Part shown: in pieces, positions 50,901 through 58,736 of the stretch
Layout: the number at the start of each line of letters is the position of its first letter
Numbering within the stretch: position 1 is the first letter of the stretch
Source: Saccharina japonica
Taxonomy: Eukaryota > Sar > Phaeophyceae > Laminariales > Laminariaceae
Length of the DNA: 64,000 nucleotides
Assembly: GCA_008828725.1 (NCBI GenBank)
Contig: MEHQ01004000.1
Location: forward strand, 45,866-109,865
Direction: 5' to 3'
Made by a program: the position numbers and the translations under genes
Notes under the pieces: generated by a model
What the model saw: only the letters and a program-made list of their open reading frames with translations
Databases searched by the model: none
What the model was told of the DNA's origin: nothing

Positions 50901-53900
50901 CCACCTATAAAGACCGAAGCGTTTTCCCCTGCTTACTCTCCCTCTCTCCATGGTACTCGTGTGTTCGGCCTGCTTCTTGTTTTGGCGCAGCAAGAAAAGA
51001 TAAACCAGCGCGCGAATGATGAAAGCGTCGCGCCGACATCCTTCCTCTGGAGCGCCTACTACCCCAACCGCTACTACTTCGAGGTACGTCTATTTAGGAA
51101 ACAGCTACTGTAACACGTAGTCTTGGACGCAACAAAGGGACTCTCCCGAATTTCGGAGGGCCACAGCAATGGGACTGGCACTATGAAGGACCACATATTG
51201 CTGGCGCTATGGTCACTGGTACTTAAACATACCGGTACAGTAGTATACTACTGTACCGCATGGAGATCGGTAGAACATCGATTGACCTTTTTAAGAAGCT
51301 TTACGTGGGACATCTTGTTTCATGGGACGCGGTTTGAGGCACCGATCCTGGGCGTCGCTAGACACAAGGTCGACCACGCAATTTCGACTATACCACCGTC
51401 GAAAAAAGCTAGCGTCGACGGTCTTCAGTTGTCGGTGTCACCGAAACAACACACGCGCGGCAAACATGCGCCTACAGATGGTTGTGATGCGAGGTACACC
51501 CCTGTGTAGCTGCAGCCATACGTACAACAACAGCACATATATGGGTCGGCCGGACCATACTCGATGCCTCCTGGGAGATGACATCGAAACGGCTCTCGGC
51601 AGAGATGCACGTCAGGGGCTCGACTTGACCTCTGGCCTGCTCTGGTGTGTACTCATTCAATACGATAGGCAACGGACGTCGCGAAAGCCGTGCTGCATAT
51701 TTTGTTGGAAAACGGGGAATGGAAATTAATGAACTGGTGGGCAGAGGTCGTGTGTGAGTTTCATACCATACCTGTACGGGGAGTATTTGAGAGCACTCAG
51801 CACTGCGACTAGTATTCGCAGCACAAGTATCCCATATCACGACCGTGCTGGCAGTATCCGAGATACAGACCTGCCCCAAAATACTGCGAGTACAGGCAGT
51901 ACCCACAGCATTGAAGGTCGGTCTACTTCAAGTACAAGTATATGCGAGTAGTTGCCGCAATATACGCAACCCCTAATTGCCTCAAATAAAAACAGCACGG
52001 GAACAAGTCAACAATTAAACTACTACAAGCAGTCATTTACTCTGCTAGTGCCTAACTCGATACTTCTTACAATTGGTAGCCTCTGTAAAACGTCCCCGAA
52101 AACGTGTCTGGTTACAAACTAATGGGCCCTTAAGGCGGGGGCGAGGACAGCTCTAAAACGTTGCACGTTCCTGGTATACCTGATCGTCACGCCTACTGCT
52201 ACTATGCTGTGATCCCCCCCCCCCCCCCCCCTGCGGGTTATTTTCGTTGCTTGGGAGTTAACTCCTTATCATGCTGTACGATTTTCTGCATCGCTGACTT
52301 TTAACTTTCCGGTTTGTGTGGGCGGGTGGCATCTTGCTTTTGGTGGTAGGTGTTCGAGTGTATGAGACGCCTGCTGCTGACTGGATTGCTGGTGTTCGTG
52401 CCCAACCAGTCGGGACAGGTGGCCTACGGCTGCATATTCGCTTTCGTCAGGTACGGTGGTGATCCACGAACCGAAAGGAAATACCACATCAAACGCATGT
52501 CTGCATTCCAAAGGAGACTCAAGCCAGCCCCGGGCGTAGGCATGCATATTACTGGTTCTCGCAAGCGGCGCTGCGTTTCGTATTACCGTGGCCTTGGTCA
52601 ATAATATCAGTACAATACGCGTTTCGCGGGGCGTTTCGCGAGGCTTCGCATACCTCGCAGTCAACCTGAAACGCCTGAACAAAGGAATACAGATAGATGG
52701 GCTCAGCCAAAAGGCACCGCGACACCACTATAAGCTAAACATGCGGATCGAAAACTGTGAAAGGGAAGTTGGCTTGGTATGCAAAGACAATACAATGAAT
52801 GCAGCTCGATACCGATCATGGACAACGACGCCCCTCGTAGTCCTTCTTGGGGGTAGTTGTTTTGATCGGTGAACAAAGCGGGGAGGTTGTCGGTCTGCTG
52901 GGGTTATACCGGTGATTGATCCGTAGGTGCTTCTGCCAACTTCTCGAAACACGAGGTGTCGGCCGTGTTCAACGCGTCTTTGCACCAATACATATATATA
53001 TATATTGTATACGTTTATGTGTTGGGCACGCAACGACACAGGGCATGCGTAGTACAAAGTCTATCGTTTTGGTCTAGACGTTCCCGTGGTCCCGCAAGAA
53101 ACGTGCTGGCCGCGGTCCTACTATTTTCCACTTCGTGGAGGTATGCGGGGGTCGAGGGGCCCTCGTGATACACGTTCGGGAAGATGCGGGTGGGTCCCGC
53201 GAGTATAAAACGGACCGTTAAACGTACCAGGGCCGACAGTAATACCAGGGAGCTGCCAAAACACGTACCAGCCGAGACATTGACATGCTACTGTAGCCGA
53301 TGTGACAACACTCATGCATCGAGATTGCAGAGTGTGGTCATGCGATGACGAGTTATTTTATAGTACTTCTGTCTTGACGCTGCTCCCTTCTTCCACCGCC
53401 TCTTTCATGTGGGATTCTTGTGTGTTGTATCTCTCCAAACGGTAGCCTGTTGGCGTTCGAGCTTCAGAGGCCGCACATCGATGGCTTGGAAATACAGCTG
53501 TACCGCACGGTGAGATACGACAGGAAACATAGTCGGTCGAAAGTCATCAGTCGATGTTGAGCTGCATGTGTTTGTCCTTTGATTGGCGTGAGCGACACGT
53601 GTGTCGTCGGTGTGAGTTGATCGGCAAGGTGACCCCCTTGAGGGGTAACATGGCGAAGTAGATGGACCAAACGATGGTTACAGCAGTAGTAACGGCTATA
53701 TACTGCGTGATTGGGGGACGATAGCATACACTGGATTTGTGTCCAAGGTACAATGCAAGGGTTTGTATGGCACAGGCGCGGCGTGGTCCTACCTTCTACC
53801 GTGGTAGGTGTAGGCCCTGCTTATAGACGGATCATAACACGAACGTCGTCGTTGTTTGATCGCTATCCTGGGGTCCCAACACACACACCTGTCCGAATAA

Positions 53901-55902
53901 CGATGCCAGGCGTGACCAGCATCATCTCTGTCTCTTGCGCGGTGTCCAGTATCATACACCGCAATGGAGAAACAACGACCACATTTTAAGAGCAAAACGT
54001 GTCGTAGTGTATAATAGACGACCTCAAGTACCAGCGACATCAAGCCCTCACTGCTGCCTTCGTGTCTACCTCCTGTGTTTCACCATTTCTACCAATTTAA
54101 TTACAATGCCCTGTGCACCACCCCGCTGCACTCTCGTTCGATTTCCCAACCACTTCTCTGTCGACGGCGAAATAGGGGTGCCTCGTCATCTTCTTCACCA
54201 ACTTCTTGGCGCTGATCATCCAAGTCGAGCTGACTGACGAGAACTCGAGGGGAAGCGCTGTCTACTCTGTTTTGCTGATACTGGTCCACATATTTTTCTT
54301 CCTGTCGATATGTTGGAACAGCTGGGCGACGATGAAGGCGACTTTCAGCAGGGACCACTTTCAGGTAACGAGGCGTGTTCACTCGCGTTGTTTTGAGGGT
54401 GGACCGGCAGCCTGCACTCCAGAATACGCTATTTATTGCTGTTTTTGTCATCAAAATGTATTCGTCTCTGCTCGAACATATATATTCGTACGCGCACGTT
54501 CAGCCAAAACACGATGAAGAAGTCGCTTGAGGAAGGCCGTTCGAACACGATCGTGGATTCCACTACACTATGTGATGAACACTCCTCTTTGGGGTCACTA
54601 TTAATATGCGTGAGTCCGATTCTGTAACTTCGGTTATGTTATATACTGCAGTATGATCGTGTTTGGCATGCGACAATGTGGAACAATATTGTGGTGTCTT
54701 CCCCTGCAGGAACGAGACGAACAAACATGGATGCCGTTCTTAAAGCGTTTTCTCCCCTCCCGAAACTGACACCGATGGCACTGGCAGGGGATCGTGCTCG
54801 GTGTAGACCTTGTCGACGAGGATGGTACTGATAAGATATTAGGCCCAAAGAAGGCAAAAGGCAAAATAGTGGCGTCGAAAAGTGAATCAGACTCTAAGAC
54901 CGACGACGGGGAAGATCTTCCGGCGTGGCAAGACCAGCCCGCTATCCCGGAACATTATGCTGACGTCGACCGTGGAGACAGGCGCAGTAACATCCCTAGC
55001 AGCGGGGCCAGCAACAGCAGCATCAGAAGCGGCGACAGCAGCAGGAGCAGCAGCAGCCACGCCAGCAGCAGGTACGTGTGGCTGTGTACTATGTGTGCTG
55101 TACAGGGAGTATTGCCCTGGATGTCATTTATTGCGATGTACACTAGGGTTTTTCTCAGGTGCTTTCCTGTGCTGTCGTCATTCTAGATTTTGATACGTTT
55201 AGCGTGCTTGAGTCACCGTTCAGCATGCATTCCCCACGTTTTCCAGTATCACCCCCCCCCCCCTGCCCCTAAATATATGATATATGTATAGGTTGGGTTG
55301 GCGTCGGTTGGCAACGACGCTGTAAAACACGCCTCCCACTGCGTGAGCTAGACAAGCAGGGTACTGTTTGTTTTGTGTTGTTTTTGGTGGTCACCAAAGC
55401 TGGCGGTCGAGTTGGTCATTTGTGCGGGGTGGATAAACCTTTTCTCCGCACATGGGGAATGCTCGTATCACGTAGTGTGTATATGGTAAGGCACCCGCGA
55501 GGCAGTTACATTGTGCTCCCATTGCTGTCTCTGGAAGTGGCCACACTATTAAATATAGTAACTCGTTGAAGCTGTCGTCCATATTCAAGTCCGCCTCAGA
55601 GGCGGTTCTTAGCAGGATGCAGCTCACCCTCCATGCGGCTTGCCCAATACCGCACGGCGCTTCGCGCTTGGTGCAAGCAGCAATGTCTGCCTGCTTGGTC
55701 AGCGAAAACCCGACGTGCTATATACGTCCCGGCATTGTAGGGATGCGAGGGTCTATGGTCATACGACCACGGCCGTGCACGACATGAGTACACCCCCCCC
55801 CCCCCCGCCGTCGCCGTGATCGCCTGTTTTATCAGGTATGGCAACGATCATCCCGACGAGCATTCCAAGACCACCAACTCTGCTGCATCCTTTCCTTTCT
55901 AG
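20059..55902 (+). CDS. Large surface protein: beta-helix ectodomain plus multi-pass membrane module (27-exon gene, whole span)
   Basis: This is a single spliced gene whose exons are listed separately below. The product would be about 1,970 residues. Residues about 56-70 are hydrophobic and may be a signal anchor. Exons 1-9 (to about residue 840) encode right-handed beta-helix turns with the recurring pattern F-x-x-N-x-A-x-x-x-G-G. A cysteine-containing stretch, a beta-rich Ig-like domain and a GIDC...GYWR cysteine module follow, then about eight transmembrane helices interrupted after the first by a long Ser/Gly/Arg-rich loop, and a hydrophilic tail. Known from the family: such beta-helix/multi-TM proteins (often called polymorphic-outer-membrane-like or pectin-lyase-like, with a TRP-like membrane part) occur in algae and stramenopiles. 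Inferred: it sits in the plasma membrane with the helix outside. All but one of the exon joints agree in phase. The start at 20059 has a good context (GCCATGG); an in-frame ATG at 20002 is the alternative. The substrate or ligand is unknown. Confidence 0.8.
21525..22165. repeat. Three copies of an intron-1 block
   Basis: GGAACACCCCTC(G/C)CG, then TATCACGCAATCA and CATTTCTCCGTCC, followed by CCTGAAGCCTACTCATC, occur near 21530, 21690 and 22035. The second and third also share TACCGTCCTTT(T/C)ACCCGCTG upstream. Confidence 0.75.
22323..23367. repeat. (TGTA)n microsatellite, about 1,045 bp
   Basis: About 260 TGTA units with only a few changes at the two ends (TATCTATG and TGTGTATG). It lies in intron 1, ending about 46 bp before exon 2. 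All six frames are open through it, which explains the long MYVC-type frames; none is a gene. Confidence 0.97.
23414..23571 (+). CDS. Exon 2: beta-helix turns
   Basis: It starts after a CGGCAG acceptor in phase 0, directly beyond the TGTA array, and continues the helix pattern (SLFDDCYAKKKGGGI and SVFYGNVAGGS). The join GGGIL|ADLSKVLVNG restores a regular turn. It ends in phase 2 at GTAATT, the last possible GT before an in-frame TAA. The donor is weak. Confidence 0.75.
23940..24209 (+). mobile_element. Intronic inverted-repeat element, copy A
   Basis: The ends are ACGCATGCTACGGTAGAGAC and an inverted GTACCTCTATAATAGCACGC. The interior has CACTTGAGAAAC, CCGACGATTTTGTGTTAAGG and AAAAAAAGGTATACC, which recur in the other copies. 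It lies in intron 2. Confidence 0.6.
24971..25272 (+). CDS. Exon 3: beta-helix turns (5' border uncertain)
   Basis: The pattern NDTVFANSRVAKKGGAVAMG and then GEGGAFSVGGGVTLLLSDC marks two turns. Coding-like sequence reaches back to acceptors at 24958 or 24970, but these do not match the phase left by exon 2. An acceptor before 25062 (AACAG) does match, at the price of losing a good turn. It ends in phase 0 at a GTGCTA donor. Confidence 0.65.
25941..26213 (+). CDS. Exon 4: beta-helix turns
   Basis: A clean exon of 91 codons with phase 0 at both ends, between a TTTTTCACGCAG acceptor and a GTGAGT donor. Turns SSFRWNMADLDNGAVAN, NVFEGNNCGADGGVFAS and GTFQGN are visible. Confidence 0.85.
26851..27126 (+). 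CDS. Exon 5: four beta-helix turns
   Basis: Ninety-two codons, phase 0 at both ends. A pyrimidine tract rich in C precedes the GCTTAG acceptor, and the donor is GTAGGC. The repeats are the most regular of the gene: GTFTENESPQNGGVFF, SFEGNMAQDGAVSV and VYTGNVAERQGGVFSV, at a period of about 23 residues. Confidence 0.88.
27400..27640 (+). mobile_element. Intronic inverted-repeat element, degenerate copy B
   Basis: CACGGTAGGGGTGCAGTAGA, then TGAGGAGCTGAATATCTCAC and CTTCGG, and finally GCCTAAACGTGGTACCCCTG, follow the order of copy D. A separate half copy (TTTCGACGATTTTAGGTAAG) lies just upstream at about 27340. Intron 5. Confidence 0.45.
29038..29240 (+). CDS. Exon 6: beta-helix turns
   Basis: It starts in phase 0 after CGCCCAG with ITGGTFTNNTADYGGFLY and ends in phase 2 at a strong GTGAGC donor. 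The next exon completes the split codon as Ile. An inverted-repeat element begins only about a dozen bases beyond the donor. Confidence 0.85.
29252..29520 (+). mobile_element. Intronic inverted-repeat element, copy C
   Basis: CACTTGAGGAGCCTGATA, CAAAACCTGATTCTGGAGG, GGGTTAAGGAGCCACGTCAT and the end ACCTCTAGCGTAGCACGCGT are shared with copies A and D. It begins next to the donor of exon 6. Confidence 0.6.
30691..30802 (+). CDS. Exon 7: beta-helix turn
   Basis: A short exon after TTTTTTATAG. It reads YARDGADVELRGVSLFDN and then TVARGSVVFVVNS, a typical strand-turn unit, and ends in phase 0 at CAG|GTGATC. Confidence 0.8.
31251..31300. repeat. Short tandem repeat, 19-bp unit
   Basis: CAGTATAGTGTCCTTGACA is repeated about 2.6 times in intron 7. 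Confidence 0.9.
31503..31640 (+). CDS. Exon 8: beta-helix turn
   Basis: Forty-six codons after GCGCAG. The donor at GCT|GTAGTA was chosen because it keeps phase 0 and makes FFRNISGA|AVVFSEGK, a normal turn. A GTGCTG site five bases earlier would break the frame. Confidence 0.75.
32158..32290 (+). CDS. Exon 9: last clear beta-helix turn
   Basis: It starts after TTACCAG and reads AVVFSEGKLFMDDCDFSGST, then SVLVYSEPGSTAVIRNTALGDNN. It ends in phase 1 at GTGAGC. After this exon the helix pattern stops. Confidence 0.8.
32588..32796 (+). CDS. Exon 10: cysteine-containing linker
   Basis: It follows a TTCCGCTAG acceptor. Five cysteines fall in LRCGDGDGG, LCSEGSACLDG and YCQCYQ, an EGF-like spacing, though too short to assign to a family. 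It ends in phase 0 at GTGCGT. Confidence 0.8.
32937..33197 (-). mobile_element. Intronic inverted-repeat element, copy E (inverse)
   Basis: Read on the minus strand it gives GGACGCATGCTACC, the CACTTGAGGAGCTC motif, ACTCCGACGATTTTGAGTTC and AAAAAAAGGTATACC, in the same order as copy A. Intron 10. Confidence 0.58.
33838..34140 (+). mobile_element. tRNA-derived SINE, copy 2 (in intron 10)
   Basis: The A box TGGTCTAGTGG (33850-33860) and a B box with one mismatch (GTTCGTATC, 33894-33902) are followed by the same body as at 6.1 kb, including GAATCAACT...GAGAGCGCC and GTGACCCCGAATTTGAGTTA. A 20-bp tandem repeat lies just beyond its 3' end. It is in the same orientation as the host gene. Confidence 0.72.
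34167..34210. repeat. Short tandem repeat, 20-bp unit
   Basis: TACTATGACGTTAATAGGGG is present twice plus a partial unit, just past the SINE end in intron 10. Confidence 0.85.
35768..36075 (+). CDS. Exon 11: beta-rich domain with Ser/Gly insert
   Basis: The acceptor is ACTACAG in phase 0. The sequence SYEPTASLSATGS, a Ser/Gly-rich insert, and ASVADPTMMTWTVFPSTG look like strands of an Ig-like or cadherin-like fold that continues into exon 12 (inference). It ends in phase 2 at GTGAGC. The preceding intron, about 3 kb, holds a SINE and an inverted-repeat element. Confidence 0.78.
37285..37606 (+). CDS. Exon 12: end of beta-rich domain and start of Cys module
   Basis: It completes LLPGENITLRVATLPG and TDTVTFKAVD, has a second Ser/Asp-rich insert, then FHCAAGSFWNR and CETCNENEEDGETQ, where paired cysteines begin. 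It ends in phase 0 at GTATGT. Confidence 0.82.
38758..38865 (+). CDS. Exon 13: GIDC...GYWR cysteine module
   Basis: The start was chosen at the acceptor after TTCTTGTTTTACGCACGAAG because it keeps phase 0 and has a good pyrimidine tract. It reads GIDCSQAGETLQTLSVKEG, then YWR and ECFNE. This pattern (C-x-x-G-x-D-C ... GYWR ... EC) is characteristic of the membrane-proximal part of this protein type. Open frame continues upstream, so a start at 38674 is possible. Confidence 0.75.
39589..39640 (+). repeat. Dispersed repeat, partner at 14807-14860 (intron 13)
   Basis: GGTTCCCCTTCGGGATG and CACTCGAAATCCCGGGGG, then TGTCGCAAGG, match the 14.8-kb copy. Confidence 0.65.
42419..42488 (+). CDS. Exon 14: 70-bp exon of the Cys module
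   Basis: A short exon after GGGACAG, beyond the longest intron (about 3.55 kb). It reads GACKGGSN, then EYCNDGYEGV. It ends in phase 1 at a strong GTGAGT donor. The match to the neighbouring cysteine pattern on both sides supports it. Confidence 0.8.
43403..43495. repeat. Purine-rich GTA/GAA/GGA triplet tract in intron 14
   Basis: GTAGTAGTGG units pass into GAAGAAGAGGGAGG. Confidence 0.8.
43847..43995 (+). CDS. Exon 15: last Cys repeat and transmembrane helix 1
   Basis: It reads CSVCSPGYGRGAANQCHQC, then a membrane helix (FFMLSVAAVAAIVVIALLAV). The split Val codon with exon 14 gives YEGVVCSVC. It ends in phase 0 at GTGAGA. This is where the protein enters the membrane. Confidence 0.88.
44156..44695 (-). 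pseudogene. Possible retroelement remnant in intron 15
   Basis: An open frame of 179 codons runs antisense to the host gene. It contains VAFHYLGIYMT followed by VIHQQHISG, which resembles the YLG...Q-x-x-Y-I region of Ty1/copia-type reverse transcriptases. No catalytic YVDD is intact. The rest is not recognisable. It may be chance. Confidence 0.2.
44986..45654 (+). CDS. Exon 16: long Ser/Gly/Arg-rich loop
   Basis: At 223 codons this is the second largest exon. It lies between the first and second membrane segments, so it is probably cytoplasmic. It is basic and rich in Ser, Gly and Arg, with several R-x-x-S and SP/TP sites, and ends with PLSKLKIVIGMYI. The donor at 45655 (GTACGT) keeps phase 0 with exon 17. 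The better-looking GTATGT at 45644 does not. Confidence 0.82.
46700..46839 (+). CDS. Exon 17: membrane segment
   Basis: It reads FADVTNVGFPPIYEKFLSII, then LDLGWMLSATCVAAGIDFYD. The acceptor is GTCGTGCAG and the donor GTGAGT, in phase 2. The three codons before the acceptor (VVQ) would also fit the family pattern, so the border could be slightly different. Confidence 0.8.
47615..47662. repeat. (TAC)n triplet tract in intron 17
   Basis: CTACTACTA-type triplets with two changes, ending about 75 bp before exon 18. Confidence 0.85.
47737..48034 (+). CDS. Exon 18: membrane segment and hydrophilic loop
   Basis: It starts after GTTCAG, completing DKLL, and gives a membrane helix (IVTIGPLVLLGLLGVTFRL). 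A Gly/Ala/Pro-rich loop of about 75 residues follows. It ends in phase 0 at GTAGAT. Confidence 0.85.
48470..48553 (+). CDS. Exon 19: membrane segment
   Basis: Twenty-eight codons after GAGCAG: DRFWELFARHTTMTLIILYL, then VYSQVSTV. The Ser-Thr-Val end joins VFQTFAC of exon 20, a well conserved spot in this membrane module. Donor GTGAGC. Confidence 0.88.
48928..49060 (+). CDS. Exon 20: conserved VFQTFAC...YLRAD...IEC segment
   Basis: It starts after CTCCTACAG with VFQTFACDSYAEINKHYLRA, then IECKTATHTAYMVYAAIMIA, which leads into the next membrane helix. It ends in phase 1 at GTGAGT. This is the most diagnostic exon of the membrane part. Confidence 0.9.
49648..49850. mobile_element. PIF/Harbinger-like MITE, copy 2 (in intron 20)
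   Basis: It shows the same palindromic core and ends as the copy at 17.2 kb, flanked by TAA at 49645-49647 and 49851-49853. The left end has diverged slightly (GAGCCC instead of GGGCCC). It lies inside the large gene. Confidence 0.75.
50219..50331 (+). CDS. Exon 21: YPFGIP helix
   Basis: The split Tyr codon gives ALYPFGIPAAFFYLLVRQR, with the Y-P-x-G-I-P motif typical of this module and basic residues at the membrane exit. A hydrophilic loop (INPPSDKNLEDSRG) follows. It ends in phase 0 at GTAGGT. Confidence 0.9.
50991..51083 (+). CDS. Exon 22: loop before next helix
   Basis: Thirty-one codons between TTTTGGCGCAG and GTACGT. It reads SFLWSAYYPNRYYFE, the F-L-x-x-x-Y-x-P-x-x-Y-x-F-E pattern that precedes the next membrane segment in this family. 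Confidence 0.88.
52350..52450 (+). CDS. Exon 23: membrane segments
   Basis: It starts after TGGTGGTAG with VFECMRRLLLTGLLVFVP, then VAYGCIFAFV. It ends in phase 2 at GTACGG. The E-C-x-R-R-L-L-L-T-G motif is conserved in the family. Confidence 0.88.
53446..53509 (+). CDS. Exon 24: short exon after helix
   Basis: Sixty-four bases after CGGTAG: LLAFELQRPHIDGLEIQLYR. It fits the phase on both sides and the usual Q-P-H-x-D motif of this loop. Donor GTGAGA. Confidence 0.82.
54176..54364 (+). CDS. Exon 25: last two membrane segments
   Basis: Sixty-three codons in phase 0 after AAATAG. It reads GCLVIFFTNFLALIIQVE, a short loop with DENSRGS, then SVLLILVHIFFFLSICW. Donor GTAACG. Confidence 0.87.
54788..55071 (+). 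CDS. Exon 26: hydrophilic C-terminal tail
   Basis: It starts after GGCAG in phase 0: GIVLGVDLVDEDGTD, then Lys- and Asp/Glu-rich sequence and a Ser/Arg/Asn-rich stretch. No domain is recognised. It ends in phase 2 at CAG|GTACGT. Confidence 0.8.
55836..55902 (+). CDS. Exon 27: likely terminal coding exon
   Basis: It follows CGCCTGTTTTATCAG. The one leftover base completes Arg, then YGNDHPDEHSKTTNSAASFP and a TAG stop. The phase matches exon 26 exactly. An alternative exon at 55559 (NSLKLSSIFKSASEAVLSRM) also matches the phase; alternative splicing or a longer tail cannot be excluded. Confidence 0.55.
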
Positions 55903-57595
55903 TGTGCGTCTTGTCATAGCTCGGCAACACGGGCAATACCAATGTATGGCCGTTCAGCAGAGATACCTACCCACTTCAGAAGAATGTGCGCATGCTAGGC
56001 GACTGCAATGTGCTATCCTCTCGGTGAACTATCTAGACATACGCCAATATGCTCACCGTAGACAAGACATGGGGCGTGACGGTAAACTCAGGTTAGCTGG
56101 CAGGCGTTGCGGACTATACGTTTCGTGCATCCGAAATCACTGCGTCGCCGCTGTAAGCCTACGACGAGAAACCCGACGGTAGTGGTGAACTTAGCACCTC
56201 TTGCTATTCTAGTCGCTTTCCAAGACTGCGCTAACTGCTGTCCTGCTGCGGTTTTGGCGACGTAACGATATCAGTATTGCTCCTCCTTTGCGGCGGTTGA
56301 TCACGTGTTGCATTTCTTTGGTGGAGACAAAAATACATGCCTCCTTACGGATGAGAGTTGGCTGGTGGTACCGTACATGCCGTCCCCGGGTCTAGAAAGC
56401 GTGTTCTGGTTCGGGTGGGGGTGGGGGCAGCCATGGAATGTAGACTATGCGACGGGCCGGGGTCGGATTTGAAGCGATAGGACGGAAATAAACATTGGGC
56501 ATAGGCGTGCTGTTCCTGCAGCGCTGTGCGAGCAGTCGAAGGCTGCCTTTGGTTATATTTCTTCGCGTGTGCTATTGTGCCATGTATGGCTAACCACATG
56601 CCGCGCAAAGGTGAAACGCTGCTACCAGACTATCGACCTTTCTGAATAAAAACAAACGAATGACATGTGTACGCAGTCATTGTATGTTAGTATAGAACTG
56701 CAACTTAGTGCGGTATACATACCGTTGTAGCCACGGGCGGGCGCCCGGCAAACATATGAAACCAGCGTCGTCGCCAAACGAAACTGTTGGTTTTGTAAAG
56801 AATGCCAATAGGCGTGGCACAGCAGGAAACTTCCCGAAGCAATGGTAACCTTTTTTATACGGCTGGCCCAGCCTAGCGGTCGAGGCTGTTGTGGCGTCCC
56901 GCTTGCTGATTATGTCCGGGATCGGCAGCTCTGCAGTACTATACTAGGTGTTCGGCCAACGAAGAACACAAACAAAACAATCCAACTACGAGCTTGCGCA
57001 CGACGGTTTGATAAGTTCATTTGTACTTTAACGGAAAATTTAGGTGTAAGCGAACCAGCAACGGTGTTTTCTCTGGACAAGGTTTAGTCCATAATGGCCG
57101 GGTCCAATCAAGAAAATGCATTTTTCTCGAGCATTTTCACATCTTCTGTTGGGAGCTGCACAGGGCTGGTGACGTCTGCAAACTATCTTAGGTTCTTCGC
57201 CTTCGCAGTGAGGTGTATTGTAGGCGATTGTCTTAGGGGTAGGCAAAATTCCAGTACCTAGTACATGTTTACGTGCACCTGTTTTGCACCTTTTCCCGAC
57301 TTCTATTTTTTAATTGGTTTGGCTTTTTACGTTGGTTTTGCGGATCCTCTTGGCCCTTCACAATGACATCGCGATCACCCCCCTACCCACCATAGGTACG
57401 TGCATTGAAGCTTTGCCTCCGCGCCACGAAAGTCATGGATCGAAGTACAAGGCGACCCAAGCAATGTTCTCAAAGCGGAGCTATTTAGTACGTAGTGAAA
57501 GGTCCATAACGGATAGGCTGGAAACAGGTCAGGCGTCGCGCACAAGTGGGGCCTCGAGGCCACACCAGGAATACGCGAATGGAACTTAGACAAGG
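55903..57595. other. Downstream of the large gene, no gene supported
   Basis: The frame at 57314 ends at a consensus donor (CATAG|GTACGT), but no matching exon was found. The polyadenylation site could not be placed. Confidence 0.4.
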
Positions 57596-57841
57596 ACGCA
57601 TGCTACGATAGAGGTGCGCCATGTTTTTGTCTGAGCTCCTTACTTAAGGAGCGTCATACCTCACCGAAAACATTATTTCGGAGGAAAAAAGAAGCGCTGC
57701 CGAATGAGAAATCACGTGGCCGGAGTATACCCTGAAAAATTAGTTTTCACAAAAACAAAAGTCCGACGAATTGGAGTTAAGGAGCCCGAAAGTTGAGGAA
57801 CCCATTCAGCCGAAACGTGCTACCTCTACCGTAGCACGCGT
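57596..57841 (+). mobile_element. Inverted-repeat element, copy D (best ends)
   Basis: Terminal repeats ACGCATGCTACGATAGAGGT and ACCTCTACCGTAGCACGCGT are near-perfect inverses of about 20 bp enclosing 246 bp. The interior carries TGGAGTTAAGGAGCC. CAAGG occurs on both flanks and may be a target duplication. It lies outside the gene model. Confidence 0.65.
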
Positions 57842-58736
57842 CCAAGGGTACACGCTTCAGGGGGGGGGGGGGGGGGATACGGCGTGCGCGCGATATAAGG
57901 AAGCTCGGAGGGGTGCAGATAGTGTCACAAACGGTAGGGAGCATGCCATGGGGATGCTCATTCGTTCTTTAAAAGCGGGCACCACTATACATTAATGCCT
58001 TTCTAAAACTTACGAAGGGACAACTGGTCGGGGCGGTGGACCAAGAAGCGTGGACCAAGCAGGACGCACCGTTAAACGTATATTAAAAGCGTGCTGGAGA
58101 GTTCACAACATCAAACGTAGAGGGAAAATGCATCGTTATCATTGAAGGCGCGGAAGGCAACGCGCTTGCCGGCCTGCTGAATGGACCAATACCTTGCTCG
58201 AAACGTTTGGGGCGGAAACCCTCATGTTCGCCGTAAACTCATAGTACTCGTAGCCTGCTTCGTTCTGTCTGAACTGTACTATTTGTTCCAGACAAAAGGG
58301 TGACCTAATTCTGGGCGTCGCGTGGATCCGCACATCTAAGATATCGGCCTCATCGAGATGAGCGTGGAGTGTTATTTCAGGCCGGTAACCGTACACAGTA
58401 ACTCCGGCCGAAACGCCGCCTCCCGGTAGTATTGCACATGATTAAGTACTAGATCAGGCCTGGTGCGATGATAAAAAAAGCAAGAAAGAGAGAAAGGGGC
58501 GGGATAGCAAGGGGTAAACGGGAGCAACAGAAATAATGCGCAGAGCAGGAACAGGCCAACGTTGGAGTAATGGTTGGATGCATGGCACAGTAGACCACGA
58601 GATTCACACAGAAAAACGTAACCGAGGTTTTCGCCGAGCTTCCGCCTATTACAGCGAGCGGCGGAAGGCGGGAGTGTCACGCAGGCAGTTTGAAGTACTC
58701 TGTTATACACAGGTGGACGGATGGGTAGCCGAAGCA

